Assembly: GCA_002914805.1 (NCBI GenBank)
Contig: JXTB01000016.1
Coordinates: forward strand, 41,014-105,013
DNA from: Parasponia andersonii
Taxonomy: Eukaryota > Streptophyta > Magnoliopsida > Rosales > Cannabaceae
Length of the DNA stretch: 64,000 bases
Reading direction: 5' to 3'
This document shows positions 11,740-24,200 of this stretch, piece after piece (within the stretch, counting starts at the first letter, position 1; each line of letters begins with the position of its first letter). Position numbers and translations under genes: made by a program. The notes below the pieces were generated by a model, which was not told where the DNA came from, did no database searches, and was given only the letters and a program-made list of their open reading frames with translations.

Positions 11740-12085
11740 GGACTTAGGAGAGGCCGCAATCCCCTCATTTTCTTGAAAATTGTATTTTTGTCTCACGTTT
11801 ATTTGAAAATTTTAATTTTATTTTTTATTTGTCCTCTAAATTTTTATAATTATAGTTTTTACCCTCATATTTTATAAGAAAATTTCAATAATGTCTCTCG
11901 TATGACCACTTATTTTTTTGTTCTGTTTGAGTTTTATTTATATTATTTTGAAATACTTATTTCTGTTTTACTTTGGATAATTTTTTCTTGGATTCATTTT
12001 ACGTATTTTATTTTAGTTCTATATAAGTTTATATTAAATAATGTGTTTCAAAATTAGCTAAAAAAACTTATTGTATACCCCTAAA
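11740..12085. repeat. Dispersed repeat, copy 1 (partner at 57718-58040)
   Basis: About 300 bp that recurs in the same orientation at 57718-58040. Shared ordered blocks include CCCCTCATTTT, TATAATTATAGTTTTTACC, TTCAATAATGTC, ACTTTGGATAATTTTTT-like and AATGTGTTTCAAAATTAGC. There is no coding capacity. It is probably a non-autonomous transposon or retroelement remnant. Confidence 0.72.
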
Positions 12086-13490
12086 AAAGAATTCACTGAT
12101 AACACGAAAGGGATAACTTTTCAAAAAGTTTATTTTGCTGCCACGCTATAAATTTCTGAAATTTTCCGTACTAATAAATTGTGTACTCCAAATTTATTCA
12201 CGGGTATATCATACGACATATACATCTCCGTTATAGTTTGTACGTTCTTTAATTAGTTTAGTTTACAAATATGATTGATAAAAGCATCTGAATACTTTTT
12301 TATTATATAAAAATATCGTATGTCTCTTTGGTTATTTAAATCTTGCATGATCATATAAAATTTATAAGTTACCAAGTGATGATTTTAAACAATTATAGCA
12401 ACTTTATAAATTTAATTTATATAATATCTACTTTTTTTTTCAAAATATCACTTTATAACTTACCAAATAAACAAATTGGCTCATATTGTGATTTGATAGG
12501 ACATTATATGTATGAATTCTAATTGAGTAGATTTTTTTTTAAGTCATTTGACCATTATTTAACAGCTATAATGATTTAGTAGTTAGATTGAAAAATAATA
12601 AATAAACTATTTAATACTCTTTTTTCTATTTTTTAATCATGAAAAAGCATATAAAATGAATTTTAATTAATTAAAATAATATCTATAAATAGGTTTAAAA
12701 AAATACCTACTGGATTGGTCTCCTAAATGCATATTTATTTACATATATTGAAAGAAATAATTTTATTAAACTTAATAAATGTTATATAGTCGGGTTACAT
12801 AGAATTTCTAATAATAAAAATTAAGAAATCGATTCGTAATCTTGAATACAAAAAATTTCAAAAATCTCATAACAAAGGCGATCTGTGTCAACAATTTTAG
12901 AGAAAAACTTTCTTTTGTGATTTGTGTCGATTTATCACTATCTAAATTGGCACTTCTGATTGATTCACTAGAAAAAAAATTTCAAAAACCATTATGTTAT
13001 AATAAGAAACTTTACAAATTTGAATCATAAATAATACAGATTTAAATGATATACACACTAATTAAAATTAAAATCACCATAAATTTAGATCTATGGACTA
13101 AATATATCATAGATCTATATCTATAAAGGTATCTATTTTCATAAATAGAATGATTATTTAAAAACAAAAATAGAGATGAAAAGAAAAGAGAAAAACTCGT
13201 ACCGAAAAAGGAAAATAAGTTAAAAAGCACTTGTTAAACAATTCAAGAATAAAAAAAGAAGAGAAAGATGCGACATTATATTTGGATAATGGTGAATGTA
13301 AGCTGCCATCTTGCACAATAAAGATATAAATTTCCGTCCACTTTAACGAAGTAACACGGATATTCTATAATTTTATTTTTCTCTATAACTTATTATAGGG
13401 AAGGATATAATACATCATTATTTCTAAATATCCACTTCGGATTGGCTTTTTTTACCGAATGAGATTTTTTTTTTTTTATTCACCATCTGT
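12086..13490. other. Intergenic, no gene seen
   Basis: Very AT-rich sequence with T and A runs. Short frames here (for example 12842-13030) lack recognisable motifs and have the composition of random AT-rich DNA. Confidence 0.6.
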
Positions 13491-13495
13491 ACGGT

Positions 13496-13743
13496 ACGTC
13501 AATTTTGACTATTAAATTTTAATTCAATAGTTACATATATAAATATTATTATTTAAATTATATTGGAACTTATTCTAATATAATTAATTTTAATTCACAT
13601 TCCAATATAATTAATTATAACACTCTTAAATTATTATTTAAATTATATTGGAACTTATTCTAATATAATTAATTTTAATTCACATTCCAATATAATTAAT
13701 TATAACACTCTTAAATTAAAATTTAATGGTCAAAATTGATGTA
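13496..13743. mobile_element. MITE with 26-bp inverted ends and an internal 85-bp duplication
   Basis: TCAATTTTGAC... at 13499-13524 is the reverse complement, with one mismatch, of 13714-13739 (...GTCAAAATTGA). Between the ends, an 85-bp unit is repeated head to tail at 13546-13630 and 13631-13715, apparently without differences. Each unit also contains its own inverted pair (TTATATTGGAA and TTCCAATATAA), so the whole element can fold into nested hairpins. There is no coding capacity. The superfamily is not fixed because the target duplication is unclear. Confidence 0.75.
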
Positions 13744-13784
13744 ACTAGCGACAGTGAAATAAAAAAAATATATAGTTTAGTAGT

Positions 13785-13788
<4 letters not shown>

Positions 13789-13824
<36 letters not shown>
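13789..13824. repeat. (TA)n microsatellite
   Basis: Eighteen uninterrupted TA units. Confidence 0.95.
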
Positions 13825-13828
<4 letters not shown>

Positions 13829-15429
13829 AATGGCACAAATTTCCTTAAATTTTATTATCAACGTACAAATTTTACACGCAAAAATTACAATTCATCACGT
13901 TGGCTTACTTTTTAACCACATTATGAACTTCTTACTCAATATATATAAATATAAACGGTAGGTGGATAGATGATGGATTAAGTGGTCCAAAGGAATTTGA
14001 ATAGTGTTTGGAGGAAAAGAAAAAGTATGTGGAAGCCGGTGGTAATTGATATATGCATGCCTCATGCCTGCCTTTAATTTCTTGGTGTTTCCTATTACAC
14101 AAACACCTTAGTAACCAAAAAAGAAGACAAAAAGAAAAGTTTCATACTTGTGGTGAATGGTGACTTTGATTGTTCATGCATGCCTAATGCCTTAATATAC
14201 CAAATTGCATCGCTTTTCTTTCTATAAACAAAAACATGTGAAATTTATTACACATTGCATGCTATGTTTCATGTGCATGCCTGCCGAATCTCTATGTATA
14301 AGAATACTTGTTCTCTATATACACACACTCAAATAAACAATATACACATATATTCTATATTTCGAATTATTAGAGCCGGTACAGGGAAAAATATTGTGAT
14401 AAAATTAGTTCTGAATCATTAATAATTCTTAGGAAATTCTTAATTAGATAAATTATCCTTCAGTGGTAAATGTTCCTAAATTTTTCAAAGATTATATTTG
14501 TTGACTCATAAATTTAGTATATTATGGGAAAACTAATAGTATGTTCCCGACTTAAAAAGGTCAAAAAAAAAAAAAAACCCACGTGCATAAATATTTTAAT
14601 TGAGTTACTTGAACTGTGATAAAAGAAATAAAGAAGAGATGTTCATTTTATGCACATGGAGTTGAGTGTTGAACTAGAGGGGCACCGACCCCTTGAATGT
14701 TTGAGAGCCATTTTTTTTTTCACTAGAAAAGCCAAAAATTTTAATTAATTTAACAATTAACTCTTTCCATGTGAAAGCATGCAATAAAGAAACCTAGTCA
14801 TCCGTTAAATTAATTTACTTAACAAACAACCACTCCACCAAAATACCGAATAAAAAAATTCAGATATATCCAAGCATGTTCTCTATTATTTTATTTCTTC
14901 TATTCTAATTATTATTATAGCATTGATAAAGGGAATGAATAATTATAAGGTGATAATTCAAATTTCGAGAAAAATAATCAATTGGACCCCAAATTAAAAA
15001 TGACAAATTATGTAAAAAAGAATAGCATGATTGATGTCACATTATGATATTCTATAATATATATCGTATGTACTAGTTTGCTTCCCCTCATTAACCGTCA
15101 TCTAAAGGGCCACATCAGTTAAATTATTTTTGAAAATACTTTGTTACCCGGATGTGTATTTATCACGATCCGCATAACAGTGCATTTAAATGACAAAGAA
15201 ATATAAAGAGGATCAGTGATGAGTCATGTACTAATAATTGACAAACATACTAATTATTTGTCCTTAATAATATAAATTTGACTGGACACTCTTTCTTTCA
15301 TTTCAGATTTACAAATGGTTCAAGTTTTTTGTTAAAAAAAAAAGATAAAAGCAATTCACAATTTTATTTAGTCGGGTTTTATGCTACAAAAGAAATACGT
15401 TCAAGTTTTTTGAAAAAAATGTTGCCATC
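13825..15429. other. Intergenic, with a cluster of CATGCA motifs
   Basis: No ORF of note. Positions 14050-14290 hold several CATGC/GCATGC motifs (for example 14053-14075, 14174-14190, 14258-14284), some forming the RY core CATGCATG, and a CTCTATATA box near 14313. The rest is featureless AT-rich sequence. Confidence 0.5.
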
Positions 15430-16588
15430 TTAAAAAGGAGAGTGGTTTAGGACTTCGTAATTTATCTCTGCTTAATAAAGTCCTTCTTAAAAAGTTCGCT
15501 TAGAGAATGATGACTATTGATTCTGATTTATTTATCTATCTCTGTACTCATTTTTTTTAAAATAATGGAGATTTTTGATATCAAAATAAATCTTCTATTT
15601 GGGCTGAACTTCGCTCTTTATGTAAGAATTTGCACGAAGAGTCTCATTGGTTAGTGGGTAGGCATACCAAGGTCAAGTTTTGGACTAATGATTGGTTGGG
15701 TTCCTCGTTGATTGACTTAATTTCTTCTTCCATGGTTGTCATTCCTCCTTTGGAGAGTGTAATTTGTGATCTTTAGACAGACTCAGGTTGGTCCCTCCCC
15801 TCTATTTTTAAAGTTTGCTTTCCAGACATTGCAATTATAATTAAGTCAGTTGTGTATTTAAATGGTTCGGATACCTTGTTTTGGACGGGTTCCCTAGATG
15901 GTTTGGTTACATGCTCTGACGCTTATGTCTCTATTTCTAGTTTTACAAATTATTGTTCTTGGGGAAATTAGATTTGGTCCTCTTTTATTCCTCATTCGAG
16001 GTCGATTTTACTTTGGAGAACTCTACATGATCATCTTCTTATTGCGGCTTTATTGATGAGACGCGATTTTAATCTCCCGTCTTGTTGTTGCTTCTGTCGC
16101 TCTTCCACAGAGAACTTGTCATATTTGTTCCTTTATTGTCCTATTGTCCAGCAGCTTTGGTCAGCTATGTCATCGATCTTCCGTACTCCTATTTCTCTAG
16201 AGGATATTGTGGTAGATCTTTTGAATAAAGCTCAATATTATTCTTTGAGTCTTCAACTTGGGTTTTTGTGGAAAAATGGCATGGCTTCTATTTTTTAGAT
16301 TATTTAGCATTTTCGGAATTTGGCTTTTTTCGAGGAAAAAAAAGACTTCTATTAATTCTGCATTAGTTCTCTTATGGCACTTTATTAGAGAGACTGAGTC
16401 TCTGATTTTAGGTACTATATTTAATTCTGTGACAGAGCTTATAATTTTGAGGGAACTTCGTATTAAAGGTAAATTTTAGAATGCACATAATATTATTGAA
16501 GTTGTCTGGAGGCCCTATTCTCATTTCTGGATTAAGGTCAACACTGATGGTTCTGCTTTTAGCGCTCCGGGTCTTACTGGAGACTCAG

Positions 16589-18775
16589 TGTCACGACCTA
16601 AAATCCCAGGTCGTGACTTTTTAGTGTAAATTAATATAAATAAAGAATTTTACGAAATTTGGAGAAAACTCAGTACTTGAATATTTCATTTTTATCCTTG
16701 ACTCATTAGAAATTCTATATAAAAAAGGACGCATCTTTAGTTTAATTTATTAAGAGAGAGATATGCCAATTAAAATTTGATGAAACATAGTTAATTTGTA
16801 CAAAAAACTTGATTTGATAAAAACTTCGTTGATTAAAATAAAGTTCGTAAATCTTGAGTCAGAAAGTCCAAAAATTGATTTACAGAATTAATCAAAATTT
16901 TCAAGCACTTAAAACTTTAAACATATGCTCCTTGGGAATTATAGAGTCCCATATATATATATATATATATACATATACCAAATCCTCAAATAATAGTAAA
17001 TACATCCTCATACATTCACTTAGTAGACTCAATGAACTTGGTTAAACAGTTAGATATGGAGAAAGAGTGAGACAAAGAAAGTACCAACCTAAGGAGGAAT
17101 AAGACCATGAGCCTAAGCCAAGCGACTTGCCTAGCCATCGAGATAACTGACTCAAATGAGTGATCACCTGAAAGGGGGAGAAAAAAAGAGAAAGGGTGAG
17201 CTCGAAAGCTCAGTAGGAAAGCTGTTATCTTAATTAAAACCTTTTTAGTGATAGAAAGCCCATGCATGGTTAGTTTAATCCAAAATAATTTTGCAAAACC
17301 ATATATGCATATATTCATAAAATATCCAAAACTGAGAGTCCATATGCACATACATATATATAGAAGTACAGAAAACATAATATCCCAAAACTAATCAGTC
17401 CACAAATACATGACACAAATCCACCCATACCCATGAGTTCACCACCTCTCATCAATAGAAACCAGGGTGTTGGCACTACGTGTGCCATACATCTTACCTA
17501 ACACCTAGCCCATAACCAGAGGGGACACCCGTGTGTCGCCTACTAAATCTGGAGAGGCAACCGCATTGCCTACGCCTACCAAATGGGGAGGTAATCAGAA
17601 GAAATATCCCGCGCGGGTTCATGGATTCTCATCGGCAGTGGGGCCATGGCACCACACTATAAAAACCCCATGATGCTAACCTGAGACTCATGTGTGATCC
17701 TATGATACGTGTACTCTGAATTGATGTGTAAAAGTAGCCATGCAATAAATTAAGTTCAAATGATGCTCTGGTTTTTAATAAAATAATTCATTAACTTTTG
17801 TAGAAAAATGGACAGCATAACGGCCCTATTTTAACATATCCAAAAATAATCTGTACTCAGAAAAGTCTCAGAGCAATCCAATATATATGAATCATATCAT
17901 TCAATTCCATCACAGATATTCAAAAGTTATAAAATCACGTTTGTTCTCATATGTTGCAGAAAATAAGTTTTATTCATAAACGACGTAAAAGAGAAGTAAC
18001 CGAATCCCTACCTCACTAGAATAGCCATACCATACTATTGGATGCTCAAGGTGTCGTTGGACGATCACTTGGAGGGTCGAGAACTAATCTCACGCCCTCA
18101 ATCGTCCTCTTGCGAAAACCCAACTTCTCACCGGAGTTTTAATTCCACAAACGGACCTCTTCACTGAATTCCTAGCACCTAAAATAGCTAGTTTAGACAT
18201 ATGACTTGTCCAATTCGAGTCCGGGCTCACACCGGACCGGTGGCACGTAAAACGAGGCAAAATCTCGATCGTTCAATCTCGATGTTCGTGCCGATCACCA
18301 AACAACGCAATATATATATATATATATATCAAAATTCTCTATTTTTCGAGTACATTCCAAAAATGACAACAAAAACAAAATCTAACGGTCAGATCGAAAA
18401 CTAAAACTCAAAACTCAAAATACCCTAAAATGATAACTTTCAATCTGGGAAAAATGGGATCGTGAAATATATACATTGACGATCCTTGCGACGATACGAA
18501 CCTAATGAGCCCAAGAACACGGCTTCAAATGGCCGGAATCGTCGTCGATGATGAAAACTTCCAAACAACCAAAAATAGCATTTTCCAGTGACGTGGCTCT
18601 CGGCAGTGACCGAGGGTGGGCAGCATGGCTTCCTGGCGACACAGGAGGAGCTCACCGGCAACAGGCCTGGCCGGATGATGGGCGAGGTGGCAGCAGCACT
18701 CCTTGGTCCTCCTTCGACCGAGAGAACGAGAGGGAGGTGAGAGAGAGTGTGATTTCGAGAAGGAGAGGGACGAGA

Positions 18776-18823
<48 letters not shown>

Positions 18824-18885
18824 CTGATTTTATTTAAAAGATGGTCAAATGACCATTCTACCTCTAAAAAAATTGGGTTTTTACA
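16589..18885 (-). mobile_element. Solo LTR (or LTR-type non-autonomous element), 2.3 kb
   Basis: The insert starts TGTCACGACC and ends TTTTTACA (TG...CA), flanked by perfect CTCAG at 16584-16588 and 18886-18890. It has no gag or pol and no second internal LTR copy, so a solo LTR left by recombination is most likely. A related copy in opposite orientation begins at 54606, where the equivalent terminus reads TGTAAAAACCC; by that comparison this copy is on the minus strand. A perfect 10-bp inverted repeat (GTCACGACCT / AGGTCGTGAC) lies at 16590-16617. It contains TA repeats (16949-16970, 18306-18330) and a (GA)n run (18779-18820). The frame at 18548-19006 across the GA run is not a gene. Confidence 0.85.
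18779..18820. repeat. (GA)n microsatellite
   Basis: Uninterrupted AG units inside the solo LTR. The sister copy has the complementary (CT)n run at 54856-54887. Confidence 0.95.
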
Positions 18886-19449
18886 CTCAGGGGTATTTAG
18901 GACACATCGTGGTGTTGTTCATGGTTGTTTCTCTATTCCTTTAGGATTAGGTTATATTTTTGAGACTGAATTGGCAGTGGCGATTCAAGTGATTGACTTT
19001 GCCTGATAATATGGCTGGAAGCGCATTTGGTTTGAAAGTGATTCATGGTTTCTATATTTTTGTCTCGTTTTTTAAAAATTCCTTTTTGTTGGGGATCAGC
19101 CTTAGTCTAGGGTCTTAGAGTACATTGTTCATATAGATCTCGTCGTAACATATATTTATCGTGAGGATAATCATGTTGCTAATTGTTTGGCTTCTCAAAT
19201 ACCTTCCATAATTTGTTCTACCTAGTGGTAGACCGCTCCTTCTTTTGTTTTTCTTTTTGTCTATAATGATTGTATTGTGAAAACTAGTTATAGGTTTCGC
19301 TAAATTTTCTAATTTCTTTAGGTTTTATTTCTATTTTTAGTTTTTGAGAGGTCATGTTAATATCTCCCTTTGATTAGGTGTTTCTTCTCATTCTTTCTAT
19401 TTTATTTTAGTTTCTCTCGTTCCGTTGAGGTTAGAAAAAAAGAAAAAAA

Positions 19450-20990
19450 ATCATTATCTATTTTTTGTGAAAAAAAACAATACAAATTTGACATTTTAAT
19501 CCTTCTATTAGTTCAAATTGTTCTATCACGATAAAATGCAAATACTCATTATTTTTTCTAGATAATTAGTTTTTTCACGTAACAAAATATGTCATTTCAT
19601 ACAATTACCAACTAAAATAACAACAGCCGAGTCTCTTTCTATTTGTTTAGAATGGGATAACCCATTTTGCATGGAATTTATTATGTATGGTATTCTTAGA
19701 GAATATTATTATTCTCATGGTTGATTTGTATAAGTTTCCTCCTATCATACGTCACCGTAATCAACGTGACAAAGTTGACAAACGCTTCAAAAAATAAATA
19801 AATAAACAAACAAACTGGTTCTTCGCATTGGGCTTACGCCATTTTTCTAACCAAATGGGAATTGCAAATACAAATTATAAAATCCATTCAAACACATTCT
19901 TGTCCATAAAAATTATAACTAATAAAAATAAGATATTTAAAATATGTTTTCAAAAAATATTTGCATTGTAAATACGGCCTGTTGTTTTTCCTAATAGTCT
20001 CTTAACTTTCTACAGTGCTACTAAAAGTTGGCTAGTCGAATCCTCCGTTCCTTATAACTAAAAATTAAAATAAATAAAATATTCTGTCAGACTTTTTTAA
20101 TTTTAATCCGGTGATAACAACTGCGCTAGGAGAAATCTTCACTGGATGTTGCATATTAATATAATGTGTTCGGTAAAGTTGTATGAAAAATAATAATTGT
20201 TTATTAAACTATAAATGAATGAAAATATTTTTTATTCAGAAATTTAACTGAGTAGTTATTTTCACTGCCATAGTTTAATTGTATTAATCATGCCAACTCT
20301 ATATAATTGTGAATAATCACTAATAATTGTAACTAATAGTGACAAACAGAGAACTGGTTGTGTACTTAATTTAGATGAATTCACAGCTTATTGGCATTTA
20401 CTTTTAGAATAACCGAATTAGTGATGGTATATTTCGGTTAAAAAATAGAGAAAAATGCATTTATTTCTCTTGTTACTTAATAAAATAAGATAAAAAAAAA
20501 TAAAAATTTACAAAAGCGCAAAAATTAATAAAGAAATAGAGATTCCGGACTAGTGCTACAATGAGCTAATTTACTTGGAAAAAGAATAACAATTTTTGGG
20601 ATGTCCTAACTATTTTATTGGGTATTCTTTTCCCCCTTCGTATTTTCTTGTTCCTCTATAAACATGATGACCTGCATTTTTTTTATGAAGAGATAACGTT
20701 TGGGGAGACTGTAAGGTAGAATCCTCTTTTTCAGTCTTGTGTTATTTAATTAACATTCCTCGTAAGTTAATGTTAATTACAAAGTAAGAAATAAAGTAAA
20801 AGCCATTCATTTAAAAAAAAATAAAATAAATTAAAATAAGAAAGAAAAAGTGGGAGACAATCAAGAATTTGTCCGCCGTGAAAAAGCAAATGAAAAAAAA
20901 AAAAAAAAAAAGTGTTTTAAGTTAACAGGAAAGCAGGGACAATAAAGTAATTTGGTGTGATTAAGTGAATTATTATTTGCCTGCAAATCT
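19450..20990. other. Intergenic between LINE and EDR2-like gene
   Basis: AT-rich, with no ORF or recognised repeat. The distal end forms the promoter region of the EDR2-like gene and contains an 18-base A run at about 20894-20911. Confidence 0.6.
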
Positions 20991-21294
20991 CTCATATAAG
21001 CACTTACATTCGGTTTCTTTTAACAGAGAGAGAGAGAGAGAGAAATAAACAGAGATTTCTACAATTCCAAGAATGAATGCAGTGATTCTCTGCATTCCTT
21101 AACCTGCGTTCAGAGAGTTACCGTCTTCGTCTTCATCAAAAAATCTTCGAGTTGGGGAAATCTGAACCAGACCCAGATAGGATCGTTGCGCTGTTTATTT
21201 GCATGGATTTTTAGAAATTTAAAAAAAAAAAATTCTTGGGAATTTAAGAGGCTTTTTTTGAGGTTGATTCGTTGAAAAATCAAGTTTTTGCGAA
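20991..21294 (+). promoter_or_regulatory. Core promoter and 5' UTR of the EDR2-like gene
   Basis: CATATAAG at 20993-21000 is a good TATA box. A start site 25-35 bases downstream would fall at the pyrimidine-rich TTTCTTTTAACAG, just before a (GA)n run (21024-21043) that would lie in the leader, a common place for GA/CT repeats in plants. The leader would be about 270 bases. The start site is inferred. Confidence 0.5.
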
Positions 21295-24200
21295 ATGGGT
21301 TCGTCTCAAAACGAGGGAAGAATGGAGGGTTGGTTGTATCTGATTCGGTCGAATCGGATTGGGTTACAGTACTCGAGGAAGCGGTACTTCGTTCTTGAAG
21401 GTCATCATCTCAGGAGCTTCAAGTCAGTTCCCACGTCAAATGATGAGGTTTCTTTTTCCTACTTCTTTTTCTTTGTCGCGAGTTTTGTTTCTGCTGTGTT
21501 TGAATTCAGGTTCGTATCGATGAATTCATGTTGTTCGAGCGATATAAACATCCGGGTCGTTTTGTGTTTAGTTGTTTGGTATTGGGTTCTTAAGCATTTA
21601 TGTGATTGTTTTCTTGATATTGAATGTAAAATGGAAGTGTAGGATGTAGTTGGGGAGGTCATTATTGAGTGGTGGAGTATTCGACGAACCCACATTCTTA
21701 GCTTAGTGATACATAGTCTTGAAGATTCTGTTAATGCAAGATCAAATCTTAGGATTGAACTCTGGTCAAGTTTCAATTCAAATTGTTTGTCATTGGTTTG
21801 AGTTTAAAACGTGTTTATCATTGGTGTATATACTTATGTTTTTATGTATATAGGTGTGATGAGAGAGAATCCATATGTTACTATTTGAGATGTTTGGTAG
21901 TATTTAACTGTAATTTGCATCGAACCATGAATTCTTTGGTGAAAAAGCTCTTAATATTTCTCATGGATCACGGGATTAAGTACAACGAAATCGATAATGA
22001 CCATCTTTCTTTACTAGTAGTTTATGAAGTAGCAATATTGTCGTACAAAGAGAATTGGAAGCTCAAATGGTGTCATGGTTTATATGTGCTTTGAATTGAG
22101 ATGTTGTCTTTATCTATTGTTTCCTCTCTGCTTTTGACAATCAATTTTTTTTGTATAAGATCTTATAGTATTTTGAATCTCAGGAACCTGTTAAAAGTGC
22201 TATTGTAGATTCTTGCATTCGCGTTGTGGACAATGGTCGGGAGAGCATTCATAGAAAAGTATGGACTTAATATGATATATTTCTTTAGCAGTGATGTATC
22301 TATTTGTTTCTGCTTCCTGATTTAGTTAGTATCAGTTGTACGGTTGTAAGATCCTATTCTTAATTCAAATTTCAGGTCTTCTTCATTTTCACTCTATACA
22401 ATACCTCCAATCACAATGACCAACTTAAGGTGTGGTATCTCTTTGGTCAAAAGTGTCTTATTTCTGTATTTTGTTTTGATATTGTTGTTAGTGTTGCCGC
22501 TGTGATAATCAACCAGTAATTATGATTATTGTCATTGAAATAAGTTTTCTTCTAGTATTTAAGTAATGAATTATTTATTTCATAGTTGGGAGCTAGCAGT
22601 CCTGAAGAAGCAGCAAGGTGGATTCTTTCATTTCAAGAAGCAGCTTTAAAGGTTTCATACTGATCAGTTTCGTTAGTCTACAGAAAAATCTTTAAGTTTA
22701 ATACTAATGCTTAAGCATATATGCAGGGCGGTCCAGATCTAGTAGATGATCTTGTGAATTGTTCAAAGAGAAGATGGCAATCATTTAGGTGTATAGTTTA
22801 TGCCTTACTTTCCACTATTCTTGTTTAACACACTTGTAACTAACTGTTTTTCCCTTCCCTTTCTTATGCTTGATGCAACATTGTTCAAATATCTTGGTGA
22901 AGTTGATGCTTTTGTACACAGTGCATTATGATATATTTTACAGCTATGCTCTGACATCTTAGCATCGATGTCCCAAATTATTTCTTCGCACTTATTTTAA
23001 GTATTTCTGCACGTAGATTCAGTGGACCTAGCAGGACAAGTCGCATTAATTCTATAGACTGGACTATTTGTTCTTCTACACAAGCAGATCCCATGACTTC
23101 TGATGTTGTTGCGCCATCACCTTGGACTATTTTTGGCTGTCAAAATGGTGAGAATGAGCTGTTGGAGAAAGTTGAAGCTCTTTTCCACAGTCAGAGGTTT
23201 ATGCAAGTCGGTGACCTTTTTCTTTTCTTTTCTTTTCCTATGTTTCAGGTCTACGATTGTTTAAAGAAGCAAAGGATAGAGATTCTCATGGAAAGGTTGG
23301 TGGGTATTTTCGTTCATTTGTTTGTTTGTTTGTTTTGGGTTTTTTTTTTTTTTTTTTCCAAAAGGTTCATAAGTGTCTTGTTCACCATTTGTTTTGTTCC
23401 ACAAGAATTTTTATTTTCTGTGTTCCTATCTCGAGCAGTGGGACGATCATCCTGCTATTATGGCTGTGGGTGTTGTTGATGGAACTTCAGAAGCCATCTT
23501 TCAAACACTAATGTCTCTTGGTCCCTCAAGATCACAGTAAGTTTGCTAAACAGACATTGTCTTTGTACAAATATTTTGTTGCTCTTTAGCCATTGTTTAG
23601 TTCAAACTGAAGTTGTCACCTACATGTCTGCTGAATTTGATCTAGGATTTATAACGTCACTGAAATGTCTTCTATCTGTGCCTGTTCTTTTTCATTAAAA
23701 TCTTAATAGAAGTCTTGATGTCATTAAATGGTCTAATTGGATAGAAAATCGAGGAAATAGGAATGTGAACATATGTGGTTAATGACTGCTCCATGCCACA
23801 AAGATTGAAAATTGTATTGTTTAGTACATGTATTCCCAAGTTCCTAATCTAAAGAACCGAAAAAAAAGTTTCCAAGTAGGAAGCAATCTAGGATTTAACC
23901 TGTGAGTAAATAGTGTCATGCCAAGTTTCAGATTGAAAAAGAAAGTGCACATTTAAATTGAAGAAACCAGATTTCTTGGGAAAAAGATAAATCAGTTGGA
24001 AAATATGGCTACAATGCCCTTTGAAGTTGAGCTTTGCCATGTATTACTTGCTCATGCAGGAAACATGGGACAGGATAGAGGCATTTCTGGTCCTAGTAGT
24101 TTTGAAAATTATGTAGTGAATAAGTTCTACTAGATTGTTTCTATATCTATCTGCGGGTAGTAGTCTATTTATGCAAGCTTATTCAAATATCAACTGTCAA

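Larger units (their letters stand above)
15430..19230 (+). pseudogene. LINE reverse transcriptase C-terminus, zf-RVT and RNase H
   Basis: Zinc-binding RT domain at 16053-16298: MRRDFNLPSCCCFC followed by ENLSYLFLYCP and the QQLW motif, matching the plant LINE pattern C-x2-C-x6-E-x2-H/Y-LF-x-C. RNase H begins at about 16515 with WIKVNTDGSA, stops at the LTR insertion, and continues at 18891 with a GVVHG block and an E-LAVAIQVIDFA helix (18891-19006). It ends near YREDNHVANCLAS (about 19155-19195), which carries the conserved His/Asn of plant RNase H. Frame is kept across the insertion once the LTR and one target copy are removed. Stops occur at several other places. Confidence 0.85.
15430..19449 (+). 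mobile_element. 5'-truncated LINE (non-LTR retrotransposon), split by an LTR insertion
   Basis: The left part starts in the late reverse-transcriptase region (a GGLGLRNLSLLNK-like block near 15440-15480), passes a zinc-binding domain and enters an RNase H domain. It is interrupted at 16588 and resumes at 18891. The right end has a purine-rich, A-rich tail at about 19432-19449 after a weak 3' UTR. Loss of the 5' two thirds (endonuclease and RT catalytic core) is typical of LINE insertions. Net LINE sequence is about 1.7 kb. The flanking target duplication could not be identified with confidence. Confidence 0.82.

Noticed and set aside
18548-19006. 152-codon plus frame with a long Arg-Glu repeat
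   Set aside because: It runs across the LTR (GA)n microsatellite and out into the LINE RNase H; its first part is LTR, only its last part is LINE coding sequence.
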